Assembly: GCF_014844075.1 (NCBI RefSeq)
Contig: NZ_CP062165.1
Span: 3,844,001-3,908,000 of the forward strand
Direction of reading: 5' to 3'
Origin: Paenibacillus sp. JNUCC-31
GTDB taxonomy: Bacteria > Bacillota > Bacilli > Paenibacillales > Paenibacillaceae
DNA length: 64,000 bases
Made by a program: the position numbers and the translations under genes. Shown here in pieces: positions 9,146 through 17,781 of this stretch. The first letter of the stretch is position 1. Each line of letters begins with the position of its first letter. The notes below the pieces were generated by a model. The model saw only the letters and a program-made list of their open reading frames with translations, did not search any database and was not told the origin of the DNA.

Positions 9146-9877
9146 TTAGGATGATGCGATGTCTTTGTATTTCAGGCGGCGAATGGACCAGATAGCAAAC
9201 AGAAGAATAAAGAGACTGTTCATCAACAGAAAGACGATATTCTCCGCGGAGGTCAGTCCCTTCTGGCTCAGTACGCCCATGCCTATGGTTAACAGGGAAT
9301 AAGGGAATAACATGCCGATTTTCAGCACATACATGCCCAGTCCGAGAAAGACCGCACAAAGGCTGATGCCAATTGGCGTAGCGAAGCTTCGTATCCGTAT
9401 CGATAACCCCAGTTGCAGTGCGGCAATGGATATAGCGGCGAACCAGCCTCGCAGGCTCCACACCACCGTTTCCATCGGGAATGAGCCCGGTATGGAGAAC
9501 AGTTGGCCTGCTGCCCAGTACATGAGCATGAAGAAGGCTTGGGCCGAGAAGATCAAAATGCCGACAATGACCAACTTGGCGACAAACAGACTGGTGACCG
9601 ACAACGGAGAAGCCAGAATCATATTCCAGTTGCGATTGCTGTGTTCCAGGCGGCATACAAAGGCACAACAGATGGCGATCAGGATGGGAAGGAAGAATTC
9701 TCCATAGAATAAACTGACCTGTGTCCACAGGCTGTACCACCCGTTTTGCAAGGCCGCTTGATTGAAATAAAAGTTAAAGCATCCGATGAGCAGGCTGATG
9801 ATAGGCAGAATGGCCAGTACCAGGCTGATCCGGGAATGCCGAAGTTTAAGCCATTCGGCGGAAATACTCCTCAGCAT
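9146..9877 (-). CDS. lanG: Lantibiotic immunity ABC transporter permease, LanG-type
   Basis: Second membrane subunit of the self-protection exporter. The 243-residue protein has about six hydrophobic segments and the ABC-2/MutG-EpiG layout: AEWLKLRHSRISLVLAILP at the N-terminus, FLPILIAICCAFVCRLEHSNRNWNMILASP in the middle and a basic C-terminus. The LEHSNRNW stretch corresponds to the conserved E-x(3-4)-W motif typical of LanE/LanG proteins. It lies 12 nt after lanE. With lanF and lanE it should remove the lantibiotic from the producer's membrane. LanG versus LanE assignment rests on gene order and is less sure than the function. Confidence 0.85.
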   Translation of the reverse strand: MLRSISAEWLKLRHSRISLVLAILPIISLLIGCFNFYFNQAALQNGWYSLWTQVSLFYGEFFLPILIAICCAFVCRLEHSNRNWNMILASPLSVTSLFVAKLVIVGILIFSAQAFFMLMYWAAGQLFSIPGSFPMETVVWSLRGWFAAISIAALQLGLSIRIRSFATPIGISLCAVFLGLGMYVLKIGMLFPYSLLTIGMGVLSQKGLTSAENIVFLLMNSLFILLFAIWSIRRLKYKDIASS

Positions 9878-9889
9878 GTGGTTCCCTCC

Positions 9890-10639
9890 TCAAATCTCTT
9901 GTCTTGAAGCATGAATATTCCCTGCAAAATAGAAGATGGCAGCCATCAACAAGGCGGCTATGAACAGACCGAAGGGCAGCATACCCGATACATAGGTGCC
10001 TGAAGATGCACTGTAAATGTAAGTGACCGGATTCAGATCCATGTAGTAGGACCAAATGAAGAGGTGACGAATACCTGCAGGGAACAACCCTGAAGTTGTT
10101 CCGATAAATCCGCCCAACATGCCCAGGCATAATGCAAAGGCCTGATTGCGGACCGTAAGAGACAACCATTGTTGGAGTGCCGTTATTGCAAGCGTAGTTA
10201 ACAGTGTCCCTGCAGCGAATTGCACAAGCAGGGAGAATGGCAGCGGTCCGGGAATATTTTTGGATAGACCAAAACCTACAATGAAGACAGCCTGAGCAAG
10301 GATACCGTACAGGATCAGGCTGTTTGCACAGATGTATTTGGCTGTGTAGACATGATTGCGTCCGGTGTTGGTCGTCATTAGCATCTTCCATGTGTTTCCC
10401 TTATGCTCCATGTCACAGATTCGGGATACAACGATAGCCGATATAATCGGCAGAAACAGACCGTTCATGGAAGCAATGCTGAAGATCAGCGCTTCCCAGC
10501 TCGCATTGGCTTCACTTCGGGAGATGGAGATGCTCATGGACATGGAGGCCCAGATCATCTCTGCAGCAAGAAACAGAGTTAGCATGACCCAGATCTTTTT
10601 GCGACGAATTTTGAAATATTCCAGAGATAGAGCTTTCAT
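9890..10639 (-). CDS. lanE: Lantibiotic immunity ABC transporter permease, LanE-type
   Basis: First membrane subunit of the immunity exporter. It has 249 residues, an N-terminal cytoplasmic KIRRKKIWVML segment and about six membrane helices. The conserved region VSRICDMEHKGNTWKMLMTT carries the EHKGNTW motif seen in LanE/MutE proteins. The ATG at 10639 overlaps the TAA of lanF by one base (TAATG), a clear sign of translational coupling. Members of this family pump mature lantibiotic from the membrane to the outside. A bacitracin-type BcrB permease is the main alternative, but the adjacent lanA-lanM-lanT genes favour LanE. Confidence 0.88.
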   Translation of the reverse strand: MKALSLEYFKIRRKKIWVMLTLFLAAEMIWASMSMSISISRSEANASWEALIFSIASMNGLFLPIISAIVVSRICDMEHKGNTWKMLMTTNTGRNHVYTAKYICANSLILYGILAQAVFIVGFGLSKNIPGPLPFSLLVQFAAGTLLTTLAITALQQWLSLTVRNQAFALCLGMLGGFIGTTSGLFPAGIRHLFIWSYYMDLNPVTYIYSASSGTYVSGMLPFGLFIAALLMAAIFYFAGNIHASRQEI

Positions 10640-11556
10640 TACAGACTCCGCTCCTTTCCGGTCAGATCGAGGAAAATATCCTCCAGACTTTTTTTGTGTT
10701 CCTCAATACGGATGACGGGAATATCGTGTTCCACCAGCACTTTGTTCATCCGTGAGACATCCTCGTCACGAAGATAGTCGAACACAAGCTGCTTCCCCTG
10801 TATCTTGGGCATGTAGCCTTGAGTCAAAAGGATTTTCTCTGCCCTTGCCGGGTCTGTGGTCTGAAAACGAATGGTAGCCTTGTTGTTGGCCTGAAGGCTC
10901 TGCATGGTTCCCTGGAACAGCAGCTTACCATCGCTGATAATACCCACTGAAGTAGCAATCTGTTCAATCTCTGACAACAGATGGCTGGAGAGCAGAACTG
11001 TTATGCCATATTGACTTGGAAGGGACTTGATCAATTCCCGGATCTCACCGATACCAGCCGGATCAAGTCCATTTGTAGGCTCATCGAGGATCAGCAAGCT
11101 GGGGAAGGCGAGCAGGGCCATGGCAATACCAAGCCGTTGCTTCATGCCCAGAGAATACTGATCGGCCTGCTTGTGTTTTTGATTTTCGAGCCTTACGATT
11201 TTGAGGGCTTCGTCAATATTTTTAGTTGGTACATTCCGCAGTCGCTGCATGACTTTCATATTCTCGAGTCCAGTCAAGTGGCCGTAATAGGATGGGGATT
11301 CGATCAATGACCCAGTCTGGTTCAGAATGGACGGACGATGTTTATTCAGATCTTTGCCGAACACCTTTACGGTGCCTTCGGTGGGTTTGATCAAACCCAA
11401 CAGCATTTTTAACGTGGTTGTTTTGCCAGCTCCGTTAGGGCCCAGAAACCCAAAAATCTGCCCTGTTTCAACAGCCAGATTAACCTGGTGTACGCGGTTA
11501 GTACCGCCATAAGATTTGGACAGGTTATGAGTTTCCACGATGGGGGAAGTGTTCAT
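10639..11556 (-). CDS. lanF: Lantibiotic immunity ABC transporter ATP-binding protein, LanF-type
   Basis: ATPase of the LanFEG self-immunity exporter. The protein of about 305 residues has Walker A GPNGAGKTTT, signature YSLGMKQRLGIA, Walker B LLILDEPTNGLD and switch VLLSSH. A C-terminal extension (RIEEHKKSLEDIFLDLTG) is typical of the BcrA/LanF group. I start at the ATG at 11556, preceded by GGAGTTGAG. The upstream in-frame ATG at 11574 overlaps that site and has none of its own. It heads the minus-strand operon lanF-lanE-lanG-yxeA and is divergent from lanR-lanK, which probably senses the peptide and turns both units on. Confidence 0.88.
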   Translation of the reverse strand: MNTSPIVETHNLSKSYGGTNRVHQVNLAVETGQIFGFLGPNGAGKTTTLKMLLGLIKPTEGTVKVFGKDLNKHRPSILNQTGSLIESPSYYGHLTGLENMKVMQRLRNVPTKNIDEALKIVRLENQKHKQADQYSLGMKQRLGIAMALLAFPSLLILDEPTNGLDPAGIGEIRELIKSLPSQYGITVLLSSHLLSEIEQIATSVGIISDGKLLFQGTMQSLQANNKATIRFQTTDPARAEKILLTQGYMPKIQGKQLVFDYLRDEDVSRMNKVLVEHDIPVIRIEEHKKSLEDIFLDLTGKERSL

Positions 11557-11632
11557 TATTGATCTCAACTCCATTTCACTAGTGTCTCTGTTGCTCTAAA
11601 TATAGATCAGGCTTCTTGCTCGTGGCTGAAGA

Positions 11633-11651
11633 TAACCTTACATTTACCTTA
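11633..11651 (+). promoter_or_regulatory. Possible response-regulator direct repeat between lanF and lanR
   Basis: TAACCTTA and TTACCTTA lie 11 bp apart, one helical turn, as expected for tandem OmpR-family sites. A perfect -10 hexamer TATAAT follows at 11691, 22 nt ahead of the lanR start codon, with no good -35, which fits activator dependence. LanR binding is inferred. Confidence 0.4.
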
Positions 11652-11712
11652 AATGGAAATGGAAAATATCGGGTGAATACCTTTATCATGTATAATAAAA
11701 AGGGTGATGTGA

Positions 11713-12426
11713 ATGGACTTAATGAAGAATAAGAAAATATTGATCGTTGATGATGAGCCCGAAATCCGGGAAATGATTGAGCGTTTTTTACGTAAAGAGG
11801 GTTTTTTTCGGGTATACACGGCCGATAACTTCGTGAATGCCTTGGCAGTATGCAGGCTTGAAAAGCCGGATGCAGCTATCCTGGACGTGATGCTTCCAGA
11901 CGGGGATGGCTTCTCTCTGCTCTCTTCGATCCGGTCATTCTCGGATATGCCCGTTCTGTTCCTGTCTGCGCGTGGTGAAGATGAGGATCGACTGCTCGGT
12001 CTGGGCCTGGGAGCAGATGATTACATGGTTAAACCCTTTCTTCCGAGAGAGTTGATCCTTCGGCTGATGGCCATTCTGAAACGGGTATATGCCTCTAATA
12101 CGGTGGAGAGGTTGCCTGTATTCCGGTTGGGTGGACAAACCATTGATTTGGAAAGCGCTGTTGTACAGGGGAGAGATAGGGAGCTTCCACTGACAGCCAA
12201 GGAGCACGCCATACTGATCAAGTTGTATGAGAATCAGGGCCGGATCGTAACCAGTGATGCCCTGTGTCAAGCCGTATGGGGAGACGAGAGTTATGGTTAT
12301 GAAAATACACTTATGGTGCATGTTCGGCGAATTCGGGAAAAGATTGAGGAAGACCCATCCAAACCGGTATTTCTGCTAACGGTTCGGGGACTTGGTTATA
12401 AACTGATGGCTCAGGAGTCCAGGTAA
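11713..12426 (+). CDS. lanR: OmpR-family response regulator of the lantibiotic locus
   Basis: DNA-binding half of a two-component system. The 237-residue protein has a receiver domain with acidic pocket IVDDEPE, phosphoacceptor Asp58 (AAILDVMLPDGDG) and the conserved Lys in DDYMVKPF. A C-terminal winged helix follows (LTAKEHAILIKLYENQGRIV ... VHVRRIREKIE ... VRGLGYKL). Its stop overlaps the ATG of the kinase gene (TAATG). It sits between the immunity operon and the biosynthetic genes, so it most likely controls immunity and possibly lanA. Start at 11713 is supported by GGGTGATGTG; the internal ATG at 11722 is possible. Confidence 0.88.
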   Translation: MDLMKNKKILIVDDEPEIREMIERFLRKEGFFRVYTADNFVNALAVCRLEKPDAAILDVMLPDGDGFSLLSSIRSFSDMPVLFLSARGEDEDRLLGLGLGADDYMVKPFLPRELILRLMAILKRVYASNTVERLPVFRLGGQTIDLESAVVQGRDRELPLTAKEHAILIKLYENQGRIVTSDALCQAVWGDESYGYENTLMVHVRRIREKIEEDPSKPVFLLTVRGLGYKLMAQESR

Positions 12427-13808
12427 TGGATGGCGTTGTTCGAATTCTTAGAAGGTTCGTCGGGTCAACCATTCTGGTATCTGTGGTGCTGTTACTATTC
12501 AATCTAATTCTGCTAGGTTCGCTGATCTTCAAGGAAATTCATGAGGGTCCTTCCCCTGGTGCGGTTGTGAAGCAGATGGCCAGTGGCCTGAGCAAGGGAG
12601 AGCAGGGGGACTATGCTCTGGACAGTGATGGAATGCAACTGCTGGATACATATCAGGCTTGGGCGATGCTGCTTGATCCTCAGGGCAAGGTACAGTGGAG
12701 CGAGCGGCTTCCGGCTGAAATCCCGCGCTCATATAACGTGACGGATGTTGCTAAATTCTCTCGGTATTATCTTAAGGAATACCCGGTGTATGTGTGGGAA
12801 CGTGAAGATGGATTATTGGTCGTAGGCTACCCCAAGAATACGTACGGAAAATACCAGTTCGACTTTCTGGCAGAGTGGCTCAAGTCATTGCCTGTTCGGA
12901 TTATATTATTATTGGTGTGTAATGTGGCTCTTGCTCTTCTGGTATCCATATTAATTGGAACGCGGGTGATCCGTAGTATTCGACCGTTGATCCATGGCAT
13001 TCATGCACTGGCAAAGGAAGAACCTGTTCATGTCGAGACCAAGGGTATATTTAATGATCTGTCTCAAAGCATCAATTCAACATCCCGCATGCTTCAGGAC
13101 AAAAATGACGATCTAAAAGCAAGGGATGAAGCGCGATCCAACTGGATTGCAGGCATATCTCATGATATACGGACACCATTGTCAATGATTCTGGGATACG
13201 CGAGTGAATTGGAGGAACAATCGGATTTGACAGCCGAGCAGAAACAGCAGGCAGCCATTATTCGTCGTCAGGGTGAACGTCTGCGATCACTGGTCAGTGA
13301 TCTGAATCTGGTATCCATGCTGGAGTATGAGATGCAGCCCTTACATTTGAAGTCGATTCGACTTTCCGTTCTGGCAAGGCAAGTGGTTTCGGATTTTTTG
13401 AACAATGGCCTGGATGAACGATATCCGATCTCGCTACATGTCCAGGACGAGAGTCTGCATGTGATGGGAGATGAGCGCTTGCTGTATCGTGCAGTAACGA
13501 ATCTGGTACAAAACAGTATTAGGCATAACCCGGATGGGTGTGCAATTGAGCTGGAAACGAAGCGTGCAGCGGAGGATTTATTTTGTGAATTTGTGGTGTC
13601 TGATGATGGAGAAGGGATTCCCAAAGAGTACTTGGACGATGTAGTGGTTCTCCCCTATACCGCAGGGCGTATACGGCCTTCCCGCCAGGGACATGGTTTG
13701 GGACTCCCCATGGTAGCAAGGATTGCGCAGGCCCACCGGGGCAGGCTTGTTCTGGAGAGTGGAAGCGGAGAAGGGCTTAGAGCAGTATTGAAATTACCAG
13801 CAACGTAG
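12426..13808 (+). CDS. lanK: Sensor histidine kinase of the lantibiotic locus
   Basis: Membrane sensor paired with the upstream regulator. The 460-residue protein has two membrane helices (near residues 15-36 and 160-182) flanking an extracytoplasmic domain of about 120 residues. A short HAMP-like stretch follows, then the H-box GISHDIRTPLSMILGYASEL. The N-box is NLVQNSIRHNP, the G1 box VSDDGEGIP and the G2 box GHGLGLPMV. The large extracellular domain differs from the tiny loops of BceS-type kinases and resembles NisK/SpaK-type peptide sensors. The most likely signal is the lantibiotic or cell-wall damage. Ligand and targets are inferred from position. Confidence 0.88.
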   Translation: MDGVVRILRRFVGSTILVSVVLLLFNLILLGSLIFKEIHEGPSPGAVVKQMASGLSKGEQGDYALDSDGMQLLDTYQAWAMLLDPQGKVQWSERLPAEIPRSYNVTDVAKFSRYYLKEYPVYVWEREDGLLVVGYPKNTYGKYQFDFLAEWLKSLPVRIILLLVCNVALALLVSILIGTRVIRSIRPLIHGIHALAKEEPVHVETKGIFNDLSQSINSTSRMLQDKNDDLKARDEARSNWIAGISHDIRTPLSMILGYASELEEQSDLTAEQKQQAAIIRRQGERLRSLVSDLNLVSMLEYEMQPLHLKSIRLSVLARQVVSDFLNNGLDERYPISLHVQDESLHVMGDERLLYRAVTNLVQNSIRHNPDGCAIELETKRAAEDLFCEFVVSDDGEGIPKEYLDDVVVLPYTAGRIRPSRQGHGLGLPMVARIAQAHRGRLVLESGSGEGLRAVLKLPAT

Positions 13809-13810
13809 AA

Positions 13811-13836
13811 AGTACCTGTCTTGGGACAGGTATTTA
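13811..13836 (+). terminator. Weak terminator after lanK
   Basis: TACCTGTC pairs with GACAGGTA around a TTGG loop right after the lanK stop codon. Only a short T-run follows, so it may be partial. Confidence 0.5.
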
Positions 13837-13934
13837 AAATTGTATGCGTATAACAACGTAATAACACAATCTTGTCGTGATGGAAGTAAAATTCACTTTT
13901 TTTGTCAAAATGATGGAAAAAACAAAAAAAGAGA

Positions 13935-13964
13935 TTTACAAAAAATAGCAAATCATGATAGAGT
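13935..13964 (+). promoter_or_regulatory. lanA: Candidate lanA promoter
   Basis: TTTACA at 13935 and TAGAGT at 13959 are separated by 18 nt, and the -10 is extended by TGA directly upstream. Transcription would begin near 13971, about 114 nt before the lanA start codon, leaving a long AT-rich leader. Confidence 0.55.
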
Positions 13965-13976
13965 AAGGACAAGGAA

Positions 13977-14006
13977 TAATTACATAATTTTAAATTTATG
14001 TAATTA
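13977..14006. promoter_or_regulatory. 30-bp near-perfect palindrome in the lanA leader
   Basis: TAATTACATAA (13977-13987) and TTATGTAATTA (13996-14006) are exact reverse complements. The 8-nt centre pairs too except for one T-T position. It starts about 6 nt after the predicted transcription start, so it could be an operator or a 5' mRNA-stabilising hairpin. A second hairpin, TAGCTT/AAGCTA with a T5 loop, follows at 14034-14050. Confidence 0.7.
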
Positions 14007-14084
14007 AATGTATTCCAATTCAACTTTGGTGTTTAGCTTTTTTTAAGCTATACATATAAAAAAAATTGAATGGAGGTTTTTTCA

Positions 14085-14267
14085 ATGAAACAATTCAATC
14101 TCGAAGCACTGGGAGCAATCGAGGACATCAGTGATGACGAACTTATGGTCATTACAGGGGCGGTATCGGTAATTGATGCCCAAGCTAGCGGTGGTGTATT
14201 CTGTACGGTAAGTCATGAATGCCATTATAATTCGGTTTCACCTTCTTCCTGGCTGACTTGTTGTTAA
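14085..14267 (+). CDS. lanA: Lacticin 481-group class II lantibiotic precursor
   Basis: Ribosomally made precursor of a lanthionine antibiotic, 60 residues. The leader (about residues 1-26) is acidic and ends in DDELMVITGA. This fits the lacticin 481 leader pattern ELxxIxGA, with cleavage after Gly-Ala by the LanT peptidase. The 34-residue core contains CTVSHECHYNS ... TCC. By homology, core Thr15-Cys20, Ser17-Cys33 and Ser24-Cys34 should form the three rings, and Thr32 dehydrobutyrine. Oddities are an extra Cys14, seven rather than five residues between NS and TCC, and a long start with a second Gly-Gly (QASGG). The start at 14085 follows GGAGG by 8 nt; an ATG at 14070 overlaps that site. 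Confidence 0.93.
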   Translation: MKQFNLEALGAIEDISDDELMVITGAVSVIDAQASGGVFCTVSHECHYNSVSPSSWLTCC

Positions 14268-14281
14268 ATTTTGCTCTCATC

Positions 14282-14322
14282 TTCAAGCACATAGCTGATT
14301 TCAGTTATGTGCTTGAATTTTT
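14282..14322 (+). terminator. Attenuating terminator between lanA and lanM
   Basis: TTCAAGCACATA pairs perfectly with TATGTGCTTGAA (12 bp) and is followed by a T-run. In lantibiotic operons such a hairpin keeps precursor mRNA abundant and lets limited read-through make the modification enzyme. Confidence 0.9.
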
Positions 14323-14370
14323 TATGAGGGTTTTGGGCACCAAACATCAATTAGAAGGGGAGATAAAACG

Positions 14371-17300
14371 ATGAGCATACAAGAGCAGTTAAATAACTCC
14401 CGCTGGAGTGATGCACTCTACCTAACGGAGAAATATAAGCAGTTTGTGCAGCGATATGCTGTCCCAGTTCCCGACGATGTCTTATCTAGCGGGGATGCTG
14501 CTGCTGAAATAAATGAAGAAAATATAATCACTAACAATCAGAGTGTGGACATGCCTGTAGGACAAAATTCTGATTCTGGAAGGATGCAGCAGTGGCTCGA
14601 CAAGTTTTTTCAGGATCAGGAGCATTTGTCGGATCGCTTCAGAGCAGAATCGATGAATGTTGATACGGTGCAGGATTTGTTTAATGATATGGGCTTCTTG
14701 TATGAATTTGCAGAGACGCCTTGGCACCAGGAACTTCGGAAAACATTCCTTGAGAATGACCATTTGGAAATTGAACATTTTATTGAGGGTGATACGGAAG
14801 AAATTCCGTTTTTTGAGTTTTCCAGACCCTTTCTGCAACGATCGATTCAGATCATGACTGAAGGCTTGACGGATGGATATGACTGGTTGGACAAACGGCG
14901 TGTTACCGGGCTGGTTCTGAAGACGGTTTCGGATAAAGTATTCCACATGTCTGCCAAAACACTAATCTATGAATTAAATAAAGCGAGATTGCAAGCAGAA
15001 TTGAGAGGTGAGGATTCCCGGCAACGATATCAGCACTTTGTGAGTCAGAGAATAAAGTCCAGAGAACAGATTCTGGCCTTTTTGTTGGAATATCCTGTTC
15101 TTGCCCGGGGTATTGTTGAGCACACTCTGCGAATCAGCCTGAATATGATGCGTGTTCTGGAGCGCTTAACGAGGGATCGATATGAACTGGAAACCTTTTT
15201 TGAATTCAAGCTGGATAAGCTGGAGGATATCGTATTTCTCGGGGATTCCCATAATGGGGGAGCCAGCGTATTGCGGCTGAAGTTTTCGGAAGGGGTCAAT
15301 GTCATGTACAAACCAAGGGACATGGCCATTGATACCGCTTTTGCCGGACTGCTGCAATGGTTTAACGATCAGAAGATCGGATTGCCTTTCCGCATTGCCA
15401 AATCGCTGGATCGTTCCGAATATGGCTGGCAGCAGTTCATTCCGTATGAGGAAGTTACAAGTCTGGAGGGAGTCGAACGTTTTTTTGAGCGGCAGGGGCA
15501 GTATCTGGCCATTCTGTACGCCGTTAACGCAACAGACATGCACATGGAGAACATCGTTGCCCAGGGTGAGCATCCATTCTTCGTTGATCTGGAATCGCTG
15601 TTGCACAATCAACCCTTCAAGTACACGGAAGAGAAGGATCAGTATACAGCCCTGGAGAAGACCCTTTCCATATTGAATGACTCCGTGTTAAAAACAAGCA
15701 TGCTGCCCACGTTGGACTCCAACGCTTTGTATCACAGTGATCTGAGCGGGCTCGCAGGAGATGTGGATCAGATACTCAATACGTATGAGATTCACGATAA
15801 AAACACAGATACCATGAGAATAAAAAGAAGCAAGGTAAGTGTAAGCCGGTTCAGCCACCTGCCTTCATATGAGCATACACCAATTAAACCTGAACGATAT
15901 ATCCAAAGTTTAAAAAAGGGTTTCTATCGTATATACAGTGCCATCATGGAGCAAAAAGAGTTATTTATCTCAACCGTTTACAATTATTTCCATGGCTGCG
16001 CTGTACGGACTATTGCTCGCCCGACCATTACGTATTTTACGCTGATCGAAGCCAGCTCCCATCCAAAATATCTTAGAAACGGACTGGATAAAAGTCTGTT
16101 GTTCGACATGATGTGGATCATTGTGCGGCAGGATCGTAATCGTGAAAAACTGGTGAAATATGAGTGCCATGATCTGTTGCACGGAGATGTGCCTATGTTC
16201 CAGACCTTCATCGGTGAGGAAATGCTGTTTCACCACCATGACAACAAAGTGATTGATGGCGTATTTTCCTCTGATATTTTAACGCAGACCGCGGATAAAG
16301 TGCGGGCAATGAATCAGGAAGACATGGAGATGCAGTGGGAATTTACTGAGCGGACACTCCAGACCAAGTATGTGCTGGAACGCTCATTCGCCATGGAGAA
16401 GAGTACAGCAAGCGTTCGGCCGGAAAAATTGAATGAACATCGAATACCCATGACTAAAGAAGAATATCTGCATGAAGCCGTAAGGATCGGGGAGTACATA
16501 AAAGATATTGCTATTATGGGAGATGACGGCCGCTCGGTGTCATGGATCAGTATGGGTATGGATGCAGATGAGAAGTTAATCTACAAGTCTTCCGAGTTGG
16601 GATTATATAACGGAGTAACAGGCATTGCCTATTTCTACCTTTATCTGAGTCAGGAGACGGGTGACCCTAAATATGTGCAGATGGTTGATCTGTGTATCCA
16701 GACAGCCTGGGAAATGATTCGCAAAAAAATAGACAGGAACATCTCATTGTTCACTGGCTACGGATCACTCCTCTATCTGCTGGTGCATAAAGCCAAAGTG
16801 TGTTCGGAACAGGGTATCCATCCTGCTATGATGGAGTTGCTCGATATACTGGACGAGATGATCGATAATGATCAGCAACTGGATGTAATCTCGGGTTGTG
16901 CGGGCACATTGATGGCATGTGTGGACATGTATATAAGTTTTCAGTCGCAACAAGCGCTGGACGTGGCTGTACGATGCGGAGACCGCTTACTGAATCTTGC
17001 ACAACCGATGGATCATGGCATAGCTTGGGTGACATCAGCGATCAATAAAACACCACTTAGCGGCATTGCACATGGGAACGCAGGCATCTGTCTAAGTCTG
17101 GCTCGACTGTACAGTGCTACAGGCAACAAAGCCTATCTTGAAACCTGTATGGAAGGACTGAAGTATGAGGAATCCCTCTACAGCCCGGAAGTAAACAATT
17201 GGAAAGATCTGCGATTCACCGATGGCAGCATGCCGGAAGAACATTATGTCATGTACTGGTGTAACGGTGCACCCGGTCTGGGAATCGCCCGAATAGGGAT

Positions 17301-17781
17301 AGCGCAGCAATTGAACTCCTTGGGAGCTATCGATATGTTAGAAACAGACATCCGCAGAGCGATAGCTAAAACGATGGAAGACGGTTTTACAGAAGTTAGC
17401 TATTCGCTCTGCCATGGGGATATGGGCAATTTGGAGCTGATGCTGCTTGCAGCCGATTATTTGCAGGATGAAGCATTGGAGGAGTATTCGGTTCAGATGG
17501 CAGACTATATTATGGCACAGGTGAGAAGTGATAACGGTCATTGGAGATGCGGGATTCCTGGTCGTCAGCAAATTCCAGGACTGATGCTCGGACTTGCCGG
17601 CATTGGGTATCAATTGCTGCGACTGTATAACCGTAAACTGCCTTCAGTACTGATGATGGAGGGGCCGGAACGCAAGGAAATGAGGGATATAGCACAGACA
17701 TACGTTATGGAAACGGCATCCGCCCAGCAGCAGATGAACACTGCGGGACAGCCATCTCATTTGGGGCGTAACTATGCCTGA
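14371..17781 (+). CDS. lanM: Class II lanthionine synthetase LanM
   Basis: Bifunctional enzyme that dehydrates Ser/Thr of the LanA core and then cyclises Cys onto them. The 1136-residue protein has an N-terminal dehydratase (DUF4135) with kinase-like residues in VMYKPRDMAID and NATDMHMENIV ... FFVDLESL. The C-terminal LanC-like cyclase carries repeats such as GYGSLLYLL, SGCAGTLMA, GIAHGNAGICLSLARLY and YWCNGAPGLGIAR. Predicted zinc ligands Cys964, Cys1014 and His1015 are all present, so it should be active. It is longer than LctM-type enzymes (about 920 residues). The ATG follows AGAAGGGGAG. Its 3' end overlaps lanT by 8 nt, giving coupled expression. Confidence 0.96.
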   Translation: MSIQEQLNNSRWSDALYLTEKYKQFVQRYAVPVPDDVLSSGDAAAEINEENIITNNQSVDMPVGQNSDSGRMQQWLDKFFQDQEHLSDRFRAESMNVDTVQDLFNDMGFLYEFAETPWHQELRKTFLENDHLEIEHFIEGDTEEIPFFEFSRPFLQRSIQIMTEGLTDGYDWLDKRRVTGLVLKTVSDKVFHMSAKTLIYELNKARLQAELRGEDSRQRYQHFVSQRIKSREQILAFLLEYPVLARGIVEHTLRISLNMMRVLERLTRDRYELETFFEFKLDKLEDIVFLGDSHNGGASVLRLKFSEGVNVMYKPRDMAIDTAFAGLLQWFNDQKIGLPFRIAKSLDRSEYGWQQFIPYEEVTSLEGVERFFERQGQYLAILYAVNATDMHMENIVAQGEHPFFVDLESLLHNQPFKYTEEKDQYTALEKTLSILNDSVLKTSMLPTLDSNALYHSDLSGLAGDVDQILNTYEIHDKNTDTMRIKRSKVSVSRFSHLPSYEHTPIKPERYIQSLKKGFYRIYSAIMEQKELFISTVYNYFHGCAVRTIARPTITYFTLIEASSHPKYLRNGLDKSLLFDMMWIIVRQDRNREKLVKYECHDLLHGDVPMFQTFIGEEMLFHHHDNKVIDGVFSSDILTQTADKVRAMNQEDMEMQWEFTERTLQTKYVLERSFAMEKSTASVRPEKLNEHRIPMTKEEYLHEAVRIGEYIKDIAIMGDDGRSVSWISMGMDADEKLIYKSSELGLYNGVTGIAYFYLYLSQETGDPKYVQMVDLCIQTAWEMIRKKIDRNISLFTGYGSLLYLLVHKAKVCSEQGIHPAMMELLDILDEMIDNDQQLDVISGCAGTLMACVDMYISFQSQQALDVAVRCGDRLLNLAQPMDHGIAWVTSAINKTPLSGIAHGNAGICLSLARLYSATGNKAYLETCMEGLKYEESLYSPEVNNWKDLRFTDGSMPEEHYVMYWCNGAPGLGIARIGIAQQLNSLGAIDMLETDIRRAIAKTMEDGFTEVSYSLCHGDMGNLELMLLAADYLQDEALEEYSVQMADYIMAQVRSDNGHWRCGIPGRQQIPGLMLGLAGIGYQLLRLYNRKLPSVLMMEGPERKEMRDIAQTYVMETASAQQQMNTAGQPSHLGRNYA

